DNA of 64,000 nucleotides from Acinetobacter pittii (GTDB taxonomy: Bacteria; Pseudomonadota; Gammaproteobacteria; Pseudomonadales; Moraxellaceae). The translations under genes and the position numbers were made by a program. This document shows, in pieces, positions 46,874-55,934 of this stretch (the first letter of the stretch is position 1; each line of letters starts with the position of its first letter). Location: assembly GCF_034067285.1 (NCBI RefSeq), contig NZ_CP139286.1, positions 1,984,001 to 2,048,000 on the forward strand, in the 5' to 3' direction. The notes under the pieces are model-generated. The model was not told where the DNA came from. It saw nothing but the letters and a program-made list of their open reading frames with translations, and made no database searches.

Positions 46874-47737
46874 TTAAGCTAAAATTTGCTTCTGCATCAG
46901 CTCTGTATTTTCTAACTGAGCATCCCAAAACTTTTCCCACAAATCACAATACTCTAAGCATAACTTTTCAATATAGTTATAATCTTCTTCTGTACAAGCT
47001 TGCATCAAGACATACCATAAGTCTTCTTCATGGTCATCATCTGCGGCTTCTGCACTTTCATCCTCAGATATCCCATGTACATGGTAATAACCACCACCCT
47101 CCACGTCCAGACCTACTGCTTTGGTGGCTTTACGTAACGGTGGGCTATAAAGAATAACTTCTTCCTCTGCAACTGCTAATAACGCTGAAACAGCCTTATA
47201 GTCATCATAAGCATTTTCTAAAAACACCCTAACTTGCTTTGCAATTTCAGAGGGTTGATACGTGAGGCGATCTTGTTCTGTAATACCAAAATCATTCAAT
47301 ATATCTTCAAATAGCGGATAGTGAGCATATTCAGGATTCCCCTGATAGTAACCGTCTTTATCTAAACCTGGACGAAATCCAAACTCATCAAAAATATTTA
47401 AACTCAAAAGAAAGCGCGGATACATTTTTGCACCTGCATGTAATCTTGGCTCTAATTGTTTTGTTTGAAATTGTGCCATGAGCAAAGCATCGGTGAAAGT
47501 TTGAACAATTGCGTGACGATATTCTAAATGAATTTTTTTTAAATCTTCTTTATTAATTTTGCCATTATTTAAAGTATCAATTGCCGAATGATGAGATACA
47601 GGGTGTTCAGCAATTTTCGCCCTCAAACGGGTCAAAAAGTTTAAATTTTTTTCCCATAATTCGGCTGAAATGCTTTGCTTCATCCCTGCAAGTGCTTTCT
47701 TTCTAGGATTATTAAAATTCTCAAATTTCTTAGGCAT
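46874..47737 (-). CDS. probable heme-oxygenase-fold (HDO/TenA-like) protein
   Basis: A 287-residue soluble protein, mostly helical. The pattern EYRHAIVQTFTDALLMAQ, then SLNIFDEFGF, YDDYKAVSALLAVAEEE and finally VHGISEDE...DDDHEEDLW resembles the all-alpha iron-binding heme-oxygenase-like enzymes (di-iron oxidases or TenA/PqqC relatives). These motifs suggest Glu, His and Asp ligands, but I cannot confirm the full set. A Fur box lies in the divergent promoter region, which fits an iron link. Two starts (47749, 47737) are possible. The alternative is an unrelated Acinetobacter protein. Confidence 0.55.
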   Translation of the reverse strand: MPKKFENFNNPRKKALAGMKQSISAELWEKNLNFLTRLRAKIAEHPVSHHSAIDTLNNGKINKEDLKKIHLEYRHAIVQTFTDALLMAQFQTKQLEPRLHAGAKMYPRFLLSLNIFDEFGFRPGLDKDGYYQGNPEYAHYPLFEDILNDFGITEQDRLTYQPSEIAKQVRVFLENAYDDYKAVSALLAVAEEEVILYSPPLRKATKAVGLDVEGGGYYHVHGISEDESAEAADDDHEEDLWYVLMQACTEEDYNYIEKLCLEYCDLWEKFWDAQLENTELMQKQILA

Positions 47738-47892
47738 ATCCGCTCTCATTAAACTTATTAAAGCCTGTCCGATTTTTACATATTTTATTATAAAAACAAT
47801 GACTTAAATTAATATTTAAACATGTTCCATCATTAATTAATATTAGAAGTAAAATCATACGAAATCAAATAGAAAATTTAAAAAAAATCCAA

Positions 47893-47911
47893 TTAAATGA
47901 TAATCATTATC
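47893..47911. promoter_or_regulatory. Fur box
   Basis: The 19-mer TTAAATGATAATCATTATC matches the Fur consensus GATAATGATAATCATTATC at 16 of 19 positions; only the first three bases differ. It lies 156 bases from the start of the heme-oxygenase-fold gene and 105 bases from the divergent tetR start, so either or both could be iron-regulated. Confidence 0.75.
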
Positions 47912-48016
47912 ACAATATAAACTTGAATCAATTTCAGTTTTTTATTATCATAATTTGTATTAAAAATTTAATATTTTAGATTAAGTTATAATTAGTTTTA
48001 ACTATATGGAATAGTA

Positions 48017-48589
48017 ATGTCAAAAAAAGAAGATATTATAAATACTGCTTTAAATTTATTTAATCAGATTGGGTACAATGCTACTGGTGTTGACCGTATT
48101 ATTGCTGAATCAAATGTTGCAAAGATGACTTTTTATAAATATTTTCCTTCAAAGGAAAATTTAATTATGGAGTGTTTGCAACATCGCAATATAAATATTC
48201 AAAACTCAATCAATGCACAATTAAATTTACATCAAGATGCCAGCCCTCTTGAAAAAATCCATATTATTTTTAATTGGTATATTGAGTGGATCAATAGCGA
48301 AACCTTTAATGGATGTTTATTTAAAAAAGCATTTATTGAAGTATCTAAACAATATACTTCAATTCGTGAACCATTTTACGAATATACAAAATGGCTCACT
48401 AATTTATTGCATGAAAAGCTCACTCAATTAGGTATAAAAAATCCTACTCCTCTTGTTCATATTATTATTTCTATTATTGATGGAATGATTATTGATGGCA
48501 CCACGGATAAAAACCTGATTAATCCAGAAAAGATTTGGCAATATATTGAATATTTAATTAATGAAGAGATCCCTCAGCAAGTCTCATAG
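48017..48589 (+). CDS. TetR-family transcriptional regulator
   Basis: A 190-residue regulator. The N-terminal helix-turn-helix is IINTALNLFNQIGYNATGVDRIIAESNVAKMTFYKYFPSKENLI (about 7-50); the rest is a ligand-binding helical domain. It is divergent from the heme-oxygenase-fold gene, and a Fur box lies between them. A phospholipid-type acyltransferase gene follows 187 bases downstream. The ligand is unknown. Confidence 0.88.
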   Translation: MSKKEDIINTALNLFNQIGYNATGVDRIIAESNVAKMTFYKYFPSKENLIMECLQHRNINIQNSINAQLNLHQDASPLEKIHIIFNWYIEWINSETFNGCLFKKAFIEVSKQYTSIREPFYEYTKWLTNLLHEKLTQLGIKNPTPLVHIIISIIDGMIIDGTTDKNLINPEKIWQYIEYLINEEIPQQVS

Positions 48590-48776
48590 TTTTAATATTC
48601 TTCAGGTTTATTATTTTCATAAAAAGTTTGAGAGAAAAATAAAAAATAAATTTTCAAACAATTTAGAGCTTACTTCATCCTTAATTTTGGTGCCCTACTT
48701 TAGCTTTCATAATTTCTCTAGGCTTTTCTACAAACTCATATTAGAATCCTGAAAATTTATCAACTTGCACTGATCT

Positions 48777-49322
48777 ATGAAAAAATTTCTAGGTAATTCT
48801 ATCTTTAAAGCCGTTGGTTGGACCTACAATGTAGATCCTCAAATTCTTGAGAAAAAACAAGTTATTATTGGCTTTGAACATACATCAAATCTAGATGCAG
48901 TGTTATCGATTGCCCTCTTCCAAATTTTAGATATAAAAATTCATACTTTAATAAAAAAGGAACTTTTTAAAGGCCCGCTTAAACCACTTTTAGAAAAGCT
49001 AGGTGGTATTCCAGTTGATCGCAAAGCAAGTAAAGATATTGTTTCTCAGATGGTTGAACAATTTCAAACGCATGAAACTTTTAACTTGGTGATTGCTCCT
49101 GAAGCTACTCGTGCTAAAGATGGTTCGGAACGCAAACCTATCCGTACCGGTTTCTGGCATATTGCTAAAGCAGCCAATGTTCCAATCGTTTTAATGTATG
49201 CCAATGCTCGAAGTAAACAAGGTGGGATTTTAGGTAAAATTTATCCAACAGATTTACAAAAAGATTTGGAAACAATTAAAGAACTATATGCACAATTTGA
49301 TATAGATGTGAAAATTAACTAA
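48777..49322 (+). CDS. PlsC-like 1-acylglycerol-3-phosphate acyltransferase family protein
   Basis: A 181-residue acyltransferase-family protein. The catalytic H-x4-D motif is His35-Asp40 (HTSNLD); LGGIPVDR near 75 and IAPEATR near 107 are motifs III and IV. The second motif usually reads EGTR and here reads EATR. It is shorter than PlsC (about 245) and lacks an N-terminal membrane helix, so it is a compact family member of unclear substrate. ATG follows a weak ribosome-binding site. Confidence 0.8.
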   Translation: MKKFLGNSIFKAVGWTYNVDPQILEKKQVIIGFEHTSNLDAVLSIALFQILDIKIHTLIKKELFKGPLKPLLEKLGGIPVDRKASKDIVSQMVEQFQTHETFNLVIAPEATRAKDGSERKPIRTGFWHIAKAANVPIVLMYANARSKQGGILGKIYPTDLQKDLETIKELYAQFDIDVKIN

Positions 49323-49482
49323 ATCAAATTGGGCTTAATTTGACCTAATCTCAGTCATTAGATCTTAAGCTTATTGTTCTTATTCAATTGGCTAACAAAA
49401 CGCAGGGCAACAGTTTTCAACAAAACCATGCCTATGCTAATATTCTAGCACTTTTGCATTTTCTTTTTTGGAGTTCACGTCC

Positions 49483-50232
49483 ATGGCGGGTCATTCTAAA
49501 TGGGCCAATATTAAGCATCGTAAAGCGAAACAAGATGCAAGTCGCGGTAAAGTTTTTACTAAATATATTCGTGAAATTGTGACTGCTGCCAAACTTGGTG
49601 GTGGAGATGCTGCTAGCAACCCTCGTCTGCGTGCAGTAGTTGAAAAAGCACTCTCAGTTAATATGACACGTGACACCATTAACCGTGCGATCCAACGTGG
49701 TGCTGGTGGTGAAGATAATGATGATTTAAAAGAAGTAACTTACGAAGGTTATGGCGTTGGTGGTGTTGCTGTTCTTGTTGAAACAATGACAGATAACTTA
49801 AACCGTACCGTACCAGACGTACGTCACTGCTTTAGTAAGACAAATGGTAACTTAGGAACTGCGGGTTCTGTATCTTATCTATTTACTAAACGTGGTGAGA
49901 TTACTTTTGAAGATGTTTCTTTAGAAGATAAAATCATGGAAGTTGCTTTAGAAGCTGGCGCTGAAGATATTGAAGTTTCAGAAGATGAAATTTTAGTAAT
50001 TACTTCACCTGAGACCTTTGGTGAAGTTCAAGATGCTCTCGCTGCTGCTGGTTTAAAATCTGACAACGCAGAAGTTGTGATGAGTCCATCTACAAAAGCT
50101 GAAATTACAGATGTTGATCAAGCAAAACAAATTCTAAAAATGATCGATATGTTTGAAGATCTCGATGATGTACAAAACGTTTATACCAACGTTGAGTTCT
50201 CGGATGAGGTTTTAGCTCAATTAGATGCCTAA
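49483..50232 (+). CDS. YebC/PmpR-family protein
   Basis: A 249-residue protein of the YebC family. The start [19 protein letters not shown] is diagnostic. Members have been described as transcriptional regulators and, more recently, as ribosome-associated factors that help translate proline-rich motifs. The frame opens at a TTG (49468) whose codons form the ribosome-binding site (TTGGAG) of the true ATG at 49483. Single gene, with a strong terminator. Confidence 0.95.
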   Translation: MAGHSKWANIKHRKAKQDASRGKVFTKYIREIVTAAKLGGGDAASNPRLRAVVEKALSVNMTRDTINRAIQRGAGGEDNDDLKEVTYEGYGVGGVAVLVETMTDNLNRTVPDVRHCFSKTNGNLGTAGSVSYLFTKRGEITFEDVSLEDKIMEVALEAGAEDIEVSEDEILVITSPETFGEVQDALAAAGLKSDNAEVVMSPSTKAEITDVDQAKQILKMIDMFEDLDDVQNVYTNVEFSDEVLAQLDA

Positions 50233-50252
50233 ATCAGACATTTGAATGAAAG

Positions 50253-50279
50253 AAAACGCACCATCTGGTGCGTTTTTTT
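50253..50279. terminator. bidirectional terminator between yebC-like gene and lrp-type gene
   Basis: AAAACGCACC (50253-50262) pairs with GGTGCGTTTT (50267-50276), followed by more T. It is usable by both convergent genes. Confidence 0.85.
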
Positions 50280-50748
50280 ATAGTTTATTAAGTAAGTTAT
50301 AGCAGTTAAACACATTATATTTTTTAATGACAAAGCTTGAATGTAAAGCAACAACATTGTCAATTTTTCCAATACGTCTTAACAAAATTTCGCTGTAGTC
50401 ATCCATGTTACGCGCTACAAGTTCTAAAATAAAATCAGCACTTTGCCCTGTCACCAAAAAAGCATTAGTGACTTCTGGAATTGCTTCTATTTCAGCAAGA
50501 AACTTGTCAAACGTTTCACTATCATGCTTGCTTAATGAAACTTGCAATAAAATATGTAAAGTAAATCCAAGCTTACTAAAGTTAATTTCCCTTTTGAGCT
50601 GGCCCATAATGTTGGCTTCAATCAGGTGTTTGATACGACGATGTACAGAACTGACTGACAGATTGATCCGTTCTGAAAGTTCATTCAAATTTAGGTCTTC
50701 ATGAGACAAAATTTCTAGAATTTGTTTATCAAAACGGTCCAACTCCAT
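50278..50748 (-). CDS. Lrp/AsnC-family transcriptional regulator
   Basis: A 156-residue regulator. The N-terminal helix-turn-helix FDKQILEILSHEDLNLNELSERINLSVSSVHRRIKHL spans about 5-42, and the amino-acid-sensing domain follows (FLVTGQSADFILELV). GGAG lies 6 bases before the ATG at 50748; the frame from 50853 is an artefact. It lies downstream of gltL on the same strand but beyond a terminator, so it is probably a separate unit that could still sense amino acids imported by the Glt system. Confidence 0.88.
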   Translation of the reverse strand: MELDRFDKQILEILSHEDLNLNELSERINLSVSSVHRRIKHLIEANIMGQLKREINFSKLGFTLHILLQVSLSKHDSETFDKFLAEIEAIPEVTNAFLVTGQSADFILELVARNMDDYSEILLRRIGKIDNVVALHSSFVIKKYNVFNCYNLLNKL

Positions 50749-50966
50749 TCTTATCTCCAGCCAGAATTTTACAATAACGACAGTATACCCTATACGACTA
50801 CTTCTGCATTGAAAATACAAAGGCTTAAAGGCAGCTAAAAACAACTTTGCCAATCAAATGCACCTGCAAATCCTTCTACACTTTCTACTCGCACACCTTT
50901 AATATGGGAAGCTATTCAAGTATCTATCTCTTAGCAAAATATAACTTCTAGAGAAATGAGATTAAA

Positions 50967-50992
50967 AAAAAGAGCCTTGAAAGGCTCTTTTT
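50967..50992 (-). terminator. terminator of the glt operon
   Basis: AAAAAGAGCC (50967-50976) pairs with GGCTCTTTTT (50983-50992). It lies 8 bases beyond the gltL stop. Read on the minus strand it also ends in a T run. Confidence 0.85.
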
Positions 50993-51000
50993 TAAGGATA

Positions 51001-51744
51001 TTAGTGCATTGCCTGAATTTTTTCCAAGAAGAGTTTCGCACGTTCATGGCGAGCTTCTAAATTATCAAAGAATTCATGCGTTGGGCAGTCTTCTAAAATT
51101 TTACCTTCATCCATAAAAATTAAGCGGTTAGATACTCTTTTAGCAAAGCCCATTTCATGGGTAACACACATCATGGTCATGCCTTCATGTGCAAGTTGCA
51201 CCATAACTTCAAGTACTTCACCGACCATTTCCGGATCAAGTGCAGAAGTTGGTTCGTCAAACAACATACAGATTGGATCCATAGACAAACCACGTGCAAT
51301 TGCTACACGTTGCTGCTGACCACCTGATAACTGACCCGGAAATTTATCTTTATGAGCGAGTAAACCTACACGCTCTAAATATTTCAATCCTTTTGCACGA
51401 GCATCTGCAACTGAGCGCTTTAACACTTTAACCTGAGCGATCGTCAAATTTTCCAAAACAGTCATGTGTGGAAAAAGTTCAAAGTGCTGAAAGACCATTC
51501 CTACTCTTGAACGAAATTTAGCAAGATCTGTTTTTGGATCTTTAAGCGAAATCCCATCAACAATAATGTCACCTTGTTGAAATGGTTCTAAAGCATTTAC
51601 TGTTTTAATGAGTGTTGATTTTCCTGAACCAGATGGTCCACACACAACAACGACATCACCTTTTTCAATACTCGTCGTGCAATCTGTTAAAACCTGAAAA
51701 TCACCATACCATTTAGAGATATGTTGGATGTCTATCATTGGCAT
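51001..51744 (-). CDS. gltL: glutamate/aspartate ABC transporter ATPase GltL
   Basis: A 247-residue ABC ATPase of the polar amino-acid uptake class. Walker A is GPSGSGKST near 36-44, signature LSGGQQQR near 138, Walker B CMLFDEPTSALD near 158 and the H-loop THEMGFAKRV near 195. It powers the GltJK permease. It is last in the gltIJKL operon, 13 bases after gltK. Confidence 0.93.
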   Translation of the reverse strand: MPMIDIQHISKWYGDFQVLTDCTTSIEKGDVVVVCGPSGSGKSTLIKTVNALEPFQQGDIIVDGISLKDPKTDLAKFRSRVGMVFQHFELFPHMTVLENLTIAQVKVLKRSVADARAKGLKYLERVGLLAHKDKFPGQLSGGQQQRVAIARGLSMDPICMLFDEPTSALDPEMVGEVLEVMVQLAHEGMTMMCVTHEMGFAKRVSNRLIFMDEGKILEDCPTHEFFDNLEARHERAKLFLEKIQAMH

Positions 51745-51757
51745 TTAAAATCTCCAA

Positions 51758-52435
51758 TTAGCGAATGATGGCAATTTTTTGCTGTAAGCGTTTGACTAAA
51801 TGCGATAGCACAAACGAGCTACAGAAATACACTACAGCGACGATTAAATAGAATGTTGCTTTTGTTTCAGGCCCATAAGTATTAGCCAATGTATCTGCAC
51901 GACCTAAAAAGTCTGGTGCACTAATGACATAAACTAATGAGATGTCCTGAAATAGAATAATTGTTTGAGTTAACAATACTGGGAGCATGTTACGGAAGGC
52001 TTGAGGTAAAACCACGTAGCGCATTGATTGACCATAGGTAAACCCTAGCGCATAGCCTGCATGGACCTGTCCTTTTGAAATAGACTGAATTCCGGAACGT
52101 ACAATTTCCGAGAAAAAAGCTGCTTCAAAAATCGCAAAAGTCACAACGCTTGAGAACAACGGCCCCCAATAGGTATCAGATTGAAACTCAAAAATTTTCG
52201 GCAACAAAAAGTAAAAAATAAAGATCACCTGAATTAGTGGAATACCACGAAACAGATCAACATAAAATTTTGCAAAATTGCTGGCGATAGCATTGCTAGA
52301 TAAACGCATCATTGCCAATGGGGTTCCAATTAGGATACCGCCCATCATTGCCAATACCGTTACGGTAAGCGTAAAAATGAAACCTTCTTTGAGTGCTGCA
52401 ATCACATCAGGGTTTTGTAATAAAGAAAAATCCAT
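51758..52435 (-). CDS. gltK: glutamate/aspartate ABC transporter permease GltK
   Basis: A 225-residue inner-membrane permease with about five helices. The EAA loop EIVRSGIQSISKGQVHAGYALG lies near 115-136, and the N-terminal FRGIPLIQVIFIFYFLLP near 62-79 is typical of the HisMQ family. It pairs with GltJ. The gap to gltJ is only 2 bases, so translation is coupled. Confidence 0.92.
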   Translation of the reverse strand: MDFSLLQNPDVIAALKEGFIFTLTVTVLAMMGGILIGTPLAMMRLSSNAIASNFAKFYVDLFRGIPLIQVIFIFYFLLPKIFEFQSDTYWGPLFSSVVTFAIFEAAFFSEIVRSGIQSISKGQVHAGYALGFTYGQSMRYVVLPQAFRNMLPVLLTQTIILFQDISLVYVISAPDFLGRADTLANTYGPETKATFYLIVAVVYFCSSFVLSHLVKRLQQKIAIIR

Positions 52436-52437
52436 GA

Positions 52438-53280
52438 TTACTTACCTCCTGAACCCAAACCAGGTACAGCCATTCGTTTCTCAATCCATGCCATCACAAA
52501 CTTAATGCTATAAGTGATAATTAAATAAACAGGAGTAGAGAGAATAAGAATGATAATGTCCTGAGAAGTTTCTTCACGCATGGTTTTCGTATAAGCAAAG
52601 AAATTCAACACACTCAATGCATATAAAACAGCTGAGTTTTTGAAAACGTTCATTGCTTCAGACGTAATCGTTGGCCATACAGTACGATATGCAACCGGTA
52701 AAATGACATAACGATAACTTTGTGCTGTCGTAAAACCCATAGCGGAAGCTGCAAACTTCTGTCCACGAGAAACAGTATTAATACCGGCACGTATGTGCTC
52801 AGATACACGAGCAGCCGTGTAGAGACCCAATGCAAAAACACCAATAACCGCAGGTTGCTGATTCAAAATATTTTTCCACCAACCACCAGCAACTACATCC
52901 CCACTACCTGCACTTAAGCTGTCCGGTAAAAATTCAGGAAAAACAAAAGCCCAGAAGAATAATTGCACAATAAGTGGAATATTACGGAAAATTTCAACGT
53001 AACAATTGCCGATAAATGCGAGAGGTTTGTTAGGTAATGTACGAATTACCCCGAGGAGAGAACCTAATAAAAATGCGATAAGAAAGGCTATAACAGCTGT
53101 CCAAATCATAGTGAACACGCCTGAACCTAACATTTGTAACCATGTGGGTGCCTCAGCATAAGCATTGTAGCTTGAGCTACCAATAGCTTTACAAACTGAT
53201 TCTGCCCATGCGGCTTTATCGACACCATATTCATTAGACTCCGCACAGAATATAGTCCAGTTTAGCGAGCCGACTGACAT
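52438..53280 (-). CDS. gltJ: glutamate/aspartate ABC transporter permease GltJ
   Basis: A 280-residue permease, longer than GltK because of an N-terminal periplasmic segment and a loop near 125-150. The EAA loop EHIRAGINTVSRGQKFAASAMG lies near 169, and FRNIPLIVQLFFWAFVFPEFLP near 97 marks the HisMQ family. It is separated from gltI by 94 bases that contain a strong hairpin. Confidence 0.92.
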   Translation of the reverse strand: MSVGSLNWTIFCAESNEYGVDKAAWAESVCKAIGSSSYNAYAEAPTWLQMLGSGVFTMIWTAVIAFLIAFLLGSLLGVIRTLPNKPLAFIGNCYVEIFRNIPLIVQLFFWAFVFPEFLPDSLSAGSGDVVAGGWWKNILNQQPAVIGVFALGLYTAARVSEHIRAGINTVSRGQKFAASAMGFTTAQSYRYVILPVAYRTVWPTITSEAMNVFKNSAVLYALSVLNFFAYTKTMREETSQDIIILILSTPVYLIITYSIKFVMAWIEKRMAVPGLGSGGK

Positions 53281-53317
53281 GTTTGCCCCTTAAATTAATA
53301 TCTTTAGAAAATAGACC

Positions 53318-53351
53318 ACTTGTGCAAATGAATTTTTACACTTGCACAAGT
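53318..53351 (-). repeat. strong hairpin between gltI and gltJ
   Basis: A ten-base perfect inverted repeat ACTTGTGCAA (53318-53327) / TTGCACAAGT (53342-53351) with a 14-base loop sits in the spacer between the binding-protein and permease genes. There is no T run. A likely role is to stabilise the gltI message or to reduce read-through into gltJKL. Confidence 0.7.
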
Positions 53352-53374
53352 AAATTTAGGACAAAAAGATCCAG

Positions 53375-54268
53375 TTAGATTCCTGCATCTGTTGGGTGAG
53401 CTTTTAATTTCTTATAAGATGAACTTTGTTGCATGTTCAAATTCGTGTTTTTTGGTGGAATTGGTGATAAGAACCATTTCTTATATAAAGCGTCCATTTG
53501 ACCAGTTTTCCATAAATTATTTACAGTGCGGTCTGCAACTGCTTTAAATTTTGGATCATCTTTAGCAAGCATAATGCCGTAAGGTTCAGATGAAAGTACT
53601 GGGCCAACAATTGCAAACGCTTTAGGTGTAGAAGATTTAGCGATCAAGCCTGCTAAAATATTATCATCCATTACAAATGCAGCAGCACGGCCAGATGCCA
53701 TCATGGCAAAAGAGTCAGCATGATCTTTACCATAAATATTTTGAACATTAACAGCCTGACCTTTTTCATTCATCTTGATGTATTTGTCAGATGTAGTGCC
53801 TTGAGTAGTAACCACTGCCTTACCATTTAAGTCTGCTAAACTCTTAATGCCAGAGCTCGCTTTAACAGCCATACGTACTTCAGTTGCGTAGTAGTTTGTT
53901 GAGAAACCAACTTGTTGCTGACGTTGTTTAGAGTTTGTAGTCGTACCACATTCCATATCGATATTGCCTGCCAAAAGCTCAGGAATACGTGTTGATGATG
54001 TTACTGCCTTGTATTCAACTTTTAACCCAGGCATTTTCAATTCTTTTTTAATGTCATTTGCAAACTGGTTACAGATATCGACTGCATAACCTACTGGTTT
54101 ACCTGCAACAACATATGAAATTGGATCTGAAGATTCTCGATGACCAATTACGATTTTTCCGGTACTTTTAATTTTAGCTAATGTATCTGCTGCTTGAATT
54201 TGAGAAGTAGCGCCAACCGTACAAAGCATAAATGTTGAAATAATGAGAGAGGTTGCAGAACGTTTCAT
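53375..54268 (-). CDS. gltI: glutamate/aspartate periplasmic binding protein GltI
   Basis: A 297-residue periplasmic binding protein. The signal peptide spans about 1-26 (ending IQAAD). GKIVIGHRESSDPISYVV opens the mature domain; ECGTTTNSKQR near 107 and YGIMLAKDDPKF near 227 are typical of the glutamate/aspartate branch. It hands its ligand to GltJK. AAGGAG lies 5 bases before the ATG. As first gene of the operon it is likely the most highly expressed. Confidence 0.93.
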   Translation of the reverse strand: MKRSATSLIISTFMLCTVGATSQIQAADTLAKIKSTGKIVIGHRESSDPISYVVAGKPVGYAVDICNQFANDIKKELKMPGLKVEYKAVTSSTRIPELLAGNIDMECGTTTNSKQRQQQVGFSTNYYATEVRMAVKASSGIKSLADLNGKAVVTTQGTTSDKYIKMNEKGQAVNVQNIYGKDHADSFAMMASGRAAAFVMDDNILAGLIAKSSTPKAFAIVGPVLSSEPYGIMLAKDDPKFKAVADRTVNNLWKTGQMDALYKKWFLSPIPPKNTNLNMQQSSSYKKLKAHPTDAGI

Positions 54269-54762
54269 AAGAACTCCTTGATGATCATTCTCTCTATTTA
54301 TCTATAGAATCATTCATATAGGGCAATAGAGTGATTTATTATTAAATTGCAATTATCGAGCCAACTTTTCCAAGCAGGACACATCCATTTGCTTCACTTA
54401 TTTTATTCAATCTGTTTTGCAGAATTAATACCTTTAAAACTGCTCACATGTTTCTACTTTAATCTATGTTTTAATCTTCTGTCTATTATTAAGCTCATCT
54501 ATTTACACTTAAATGTGGCAATTATTGATTACAATGTAAACACACGCACAATAAAGTGGCTTAACTTTGGCTAAAAACAGTATTTAGAAAAATTGTATTT
54601 TCCAAAAAATCATAAAAATTAAAATTATTAGTCATTTAGGTAAAATTAAATTTATAGAGTTAAAAGTCGTTTAGTTAGTACAATAATATAAACAAATGGC
54701 CTGATAAAAATCATTTAGAAAATTGATAGTAATACATGAATAAATAAATTAATTATGAAAGA
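54269..54762. other. intergenic region upstream of gltI
   Basis: About 490 bases without a gene. It holds the gltI promoter on the minus strand. A 75-codon frame at 54347-54574 begins with TTG, lacks a ribosome-binding site and encodes a Leu/Phe/Cys-rich product that looks like chance. Confidence 0.35.
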
Positions 54763-54763
54763 T

Positions 54764-54789
54764 AAAAAAAGCCCCGATTTTCTCAGGGC
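54764..54789 (-). terminator. terminator of the glutathione transferase gene
   Basis: On the minus strand GCCCTGA (54783-54789) pairs with TCGGGGC (54771-54777, one G-T pair) and is followed by seven T (A on the plus strand, 54764-54770). Confidence 0.7.
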
Positions 54790-54800
54790 ATTTTATGACT

Positions 54801-55565
54801 TTAAATTCCGCGCCAATCTACACGCGCATTACGCTCAGTTTGATATATTCTTAAAACATACTGACCAAGAGGTAAATCGAGTAAATTTTGCTGATAGTTA
54901 TTCCACTCTTCTGAAGCATCTTCCGCCTCTTCGCGTTCCCACGGCGTACCCTTTATTTCCAATAAAGGAGCAAGCATAGAACATACAGAAATGTCAGCAA
55001 GACTTAAGCGATCACCCACCATATAACGTGCCTGATTTTCTATTAAGCAGTTATTTAGTTCATTTATGAGTTCATCCATACGTTCTTTTGACTGACTCAC
55101 TAACTCCTCTTCAAGTTTATAGTTCTTTTTTACCAGTGTCTTGAGAAAGGGTTTCGAGATTTTTTCAAACTGACGCAAATAGCCTTGTTCACCCATCATA
55201 ATTTCTAAAGCATGGTCACCATGTGCCAAAGTGTGAGCCAGAGCCCAACGACGTACATGAATACCTAGCTCATCAGCCAAACTATCTATTTTTAATGTTT
55301 GCTGTCTTAATTGTTCATCACGACGTAACAGTGAGTGCTCTGGATAGGTATCATCCAGATAAAGTGCAATTTTAGTCGATTCAGCAATCCATTGATGATC
55401 ATCTTTCAAAATAGGCAATAAATTTTGGCCTGTTTTGAGTTGTGCAAAAGCACGATGAAATCCTGGAATTAAGTTATGAGCCACATAATCAAGTTCTTTA
55501 TGGTCTAACAACCAGCGAGCTTTTTCACAATAATGGGACAAAGGAAACTGATACAAAACCCGCAT
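54801..55565 (-). CDS. glutathione S-transferase family protein
   Basis: A 254-residue protein with an N-terminal thioredoxin fold (about 1-80, YQFPLSHYCEKARWLLDHKEL with Ser9/Cys13, and LPILKDDHQWIAEST) and a C-terminal helical domain (DRLSLADISVCSML near 194). Members conjugate glutathione to electrophiles or reduce peroxides. The substrate is unknown. Single gene on the minus strand, divergent from the sulfur operon. Confidence 0.88.
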   Translation of the reverse strand: MRVLYQFPLSHYCEKARWLLDHKELDYVAHNLIPGFHRAFAQLKTGQNLLPILKDDHQWIAESTKIALYLDDTYPEHSLLRRDEQLRQQTLKIDSLADELGIHVRRWALAHTLAHGDHALEIMMGEQGYLRQFEKISKPFLKTLVKKNYKLEEELVSQSKERMDELINELNNCLIENQARYMVGDRLSLADISVCSMLAPLLEIKGTPWEREEAEDASEEWNNYQQNLLDLPLGQYVLRIYQTERNARVDWRGI

Positions 55566-55934
55566 AAAATCTCCACGTTTATTTTTATTTGACTATTTGT
55601 ACAAAAATGGTCGATGGTAAGTAGATACTTTAGAAGCTATTTTTAATGAAAACAATGGATATTGTGCTCATTTTTCACTGACAGTTAGGTCTATATTTTT
55701 TATATCTTTTTTTACCGTACTTATAGCTCTTTTTCATATTAAAACCTTTTTAGTTATTCATTTTACAGATAAAAATTATAATTTATTGATTTTCAATATA
55801 TTTCTATATCTCTATTTATCTATTAAAAATCAAAAAAAGTGCTTTGCATTTTTATTCATAAGCTGAGCATAAGTCCTCGTTTAGTGGAAAAATATTTCTT
55901 TTGTAAGGTAGTGACAGCAATACAAGGTGTCATT
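55566..55934. promoter_or_regulatory. GST / sulfur-operon divergent spacer
   Basis: A 369-base AT-rich spacer carrying the promoters of both outward-facing units. I looked for a sigma-54 (-24/-12) element, as controls sfn genes in Pseudomonas, and found only a TTGC without the matching GG. No CysB-type or other named site is clear. Confidence 0.35.

Noticed and set aside
48561..48752. 63-codon frame overlapping the end of the TetR gene
   Set aside because: It overlaps a well-supported gene, has no separate start signal, and is Lys/Phe/Asn-rich as random AT-rich frames are.
54347..54574. 75-codon frame upstream of gltI
   Set aside because: It starts at TTG, has no ribosome-binding site and a chance-like composition, and overlaps the gltI promoter region.
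55830..55860. Sigma-54 promoter in front of the sulfur operon
   Set aside because: A TTGC element occurs, but there is no GG at the required distance.
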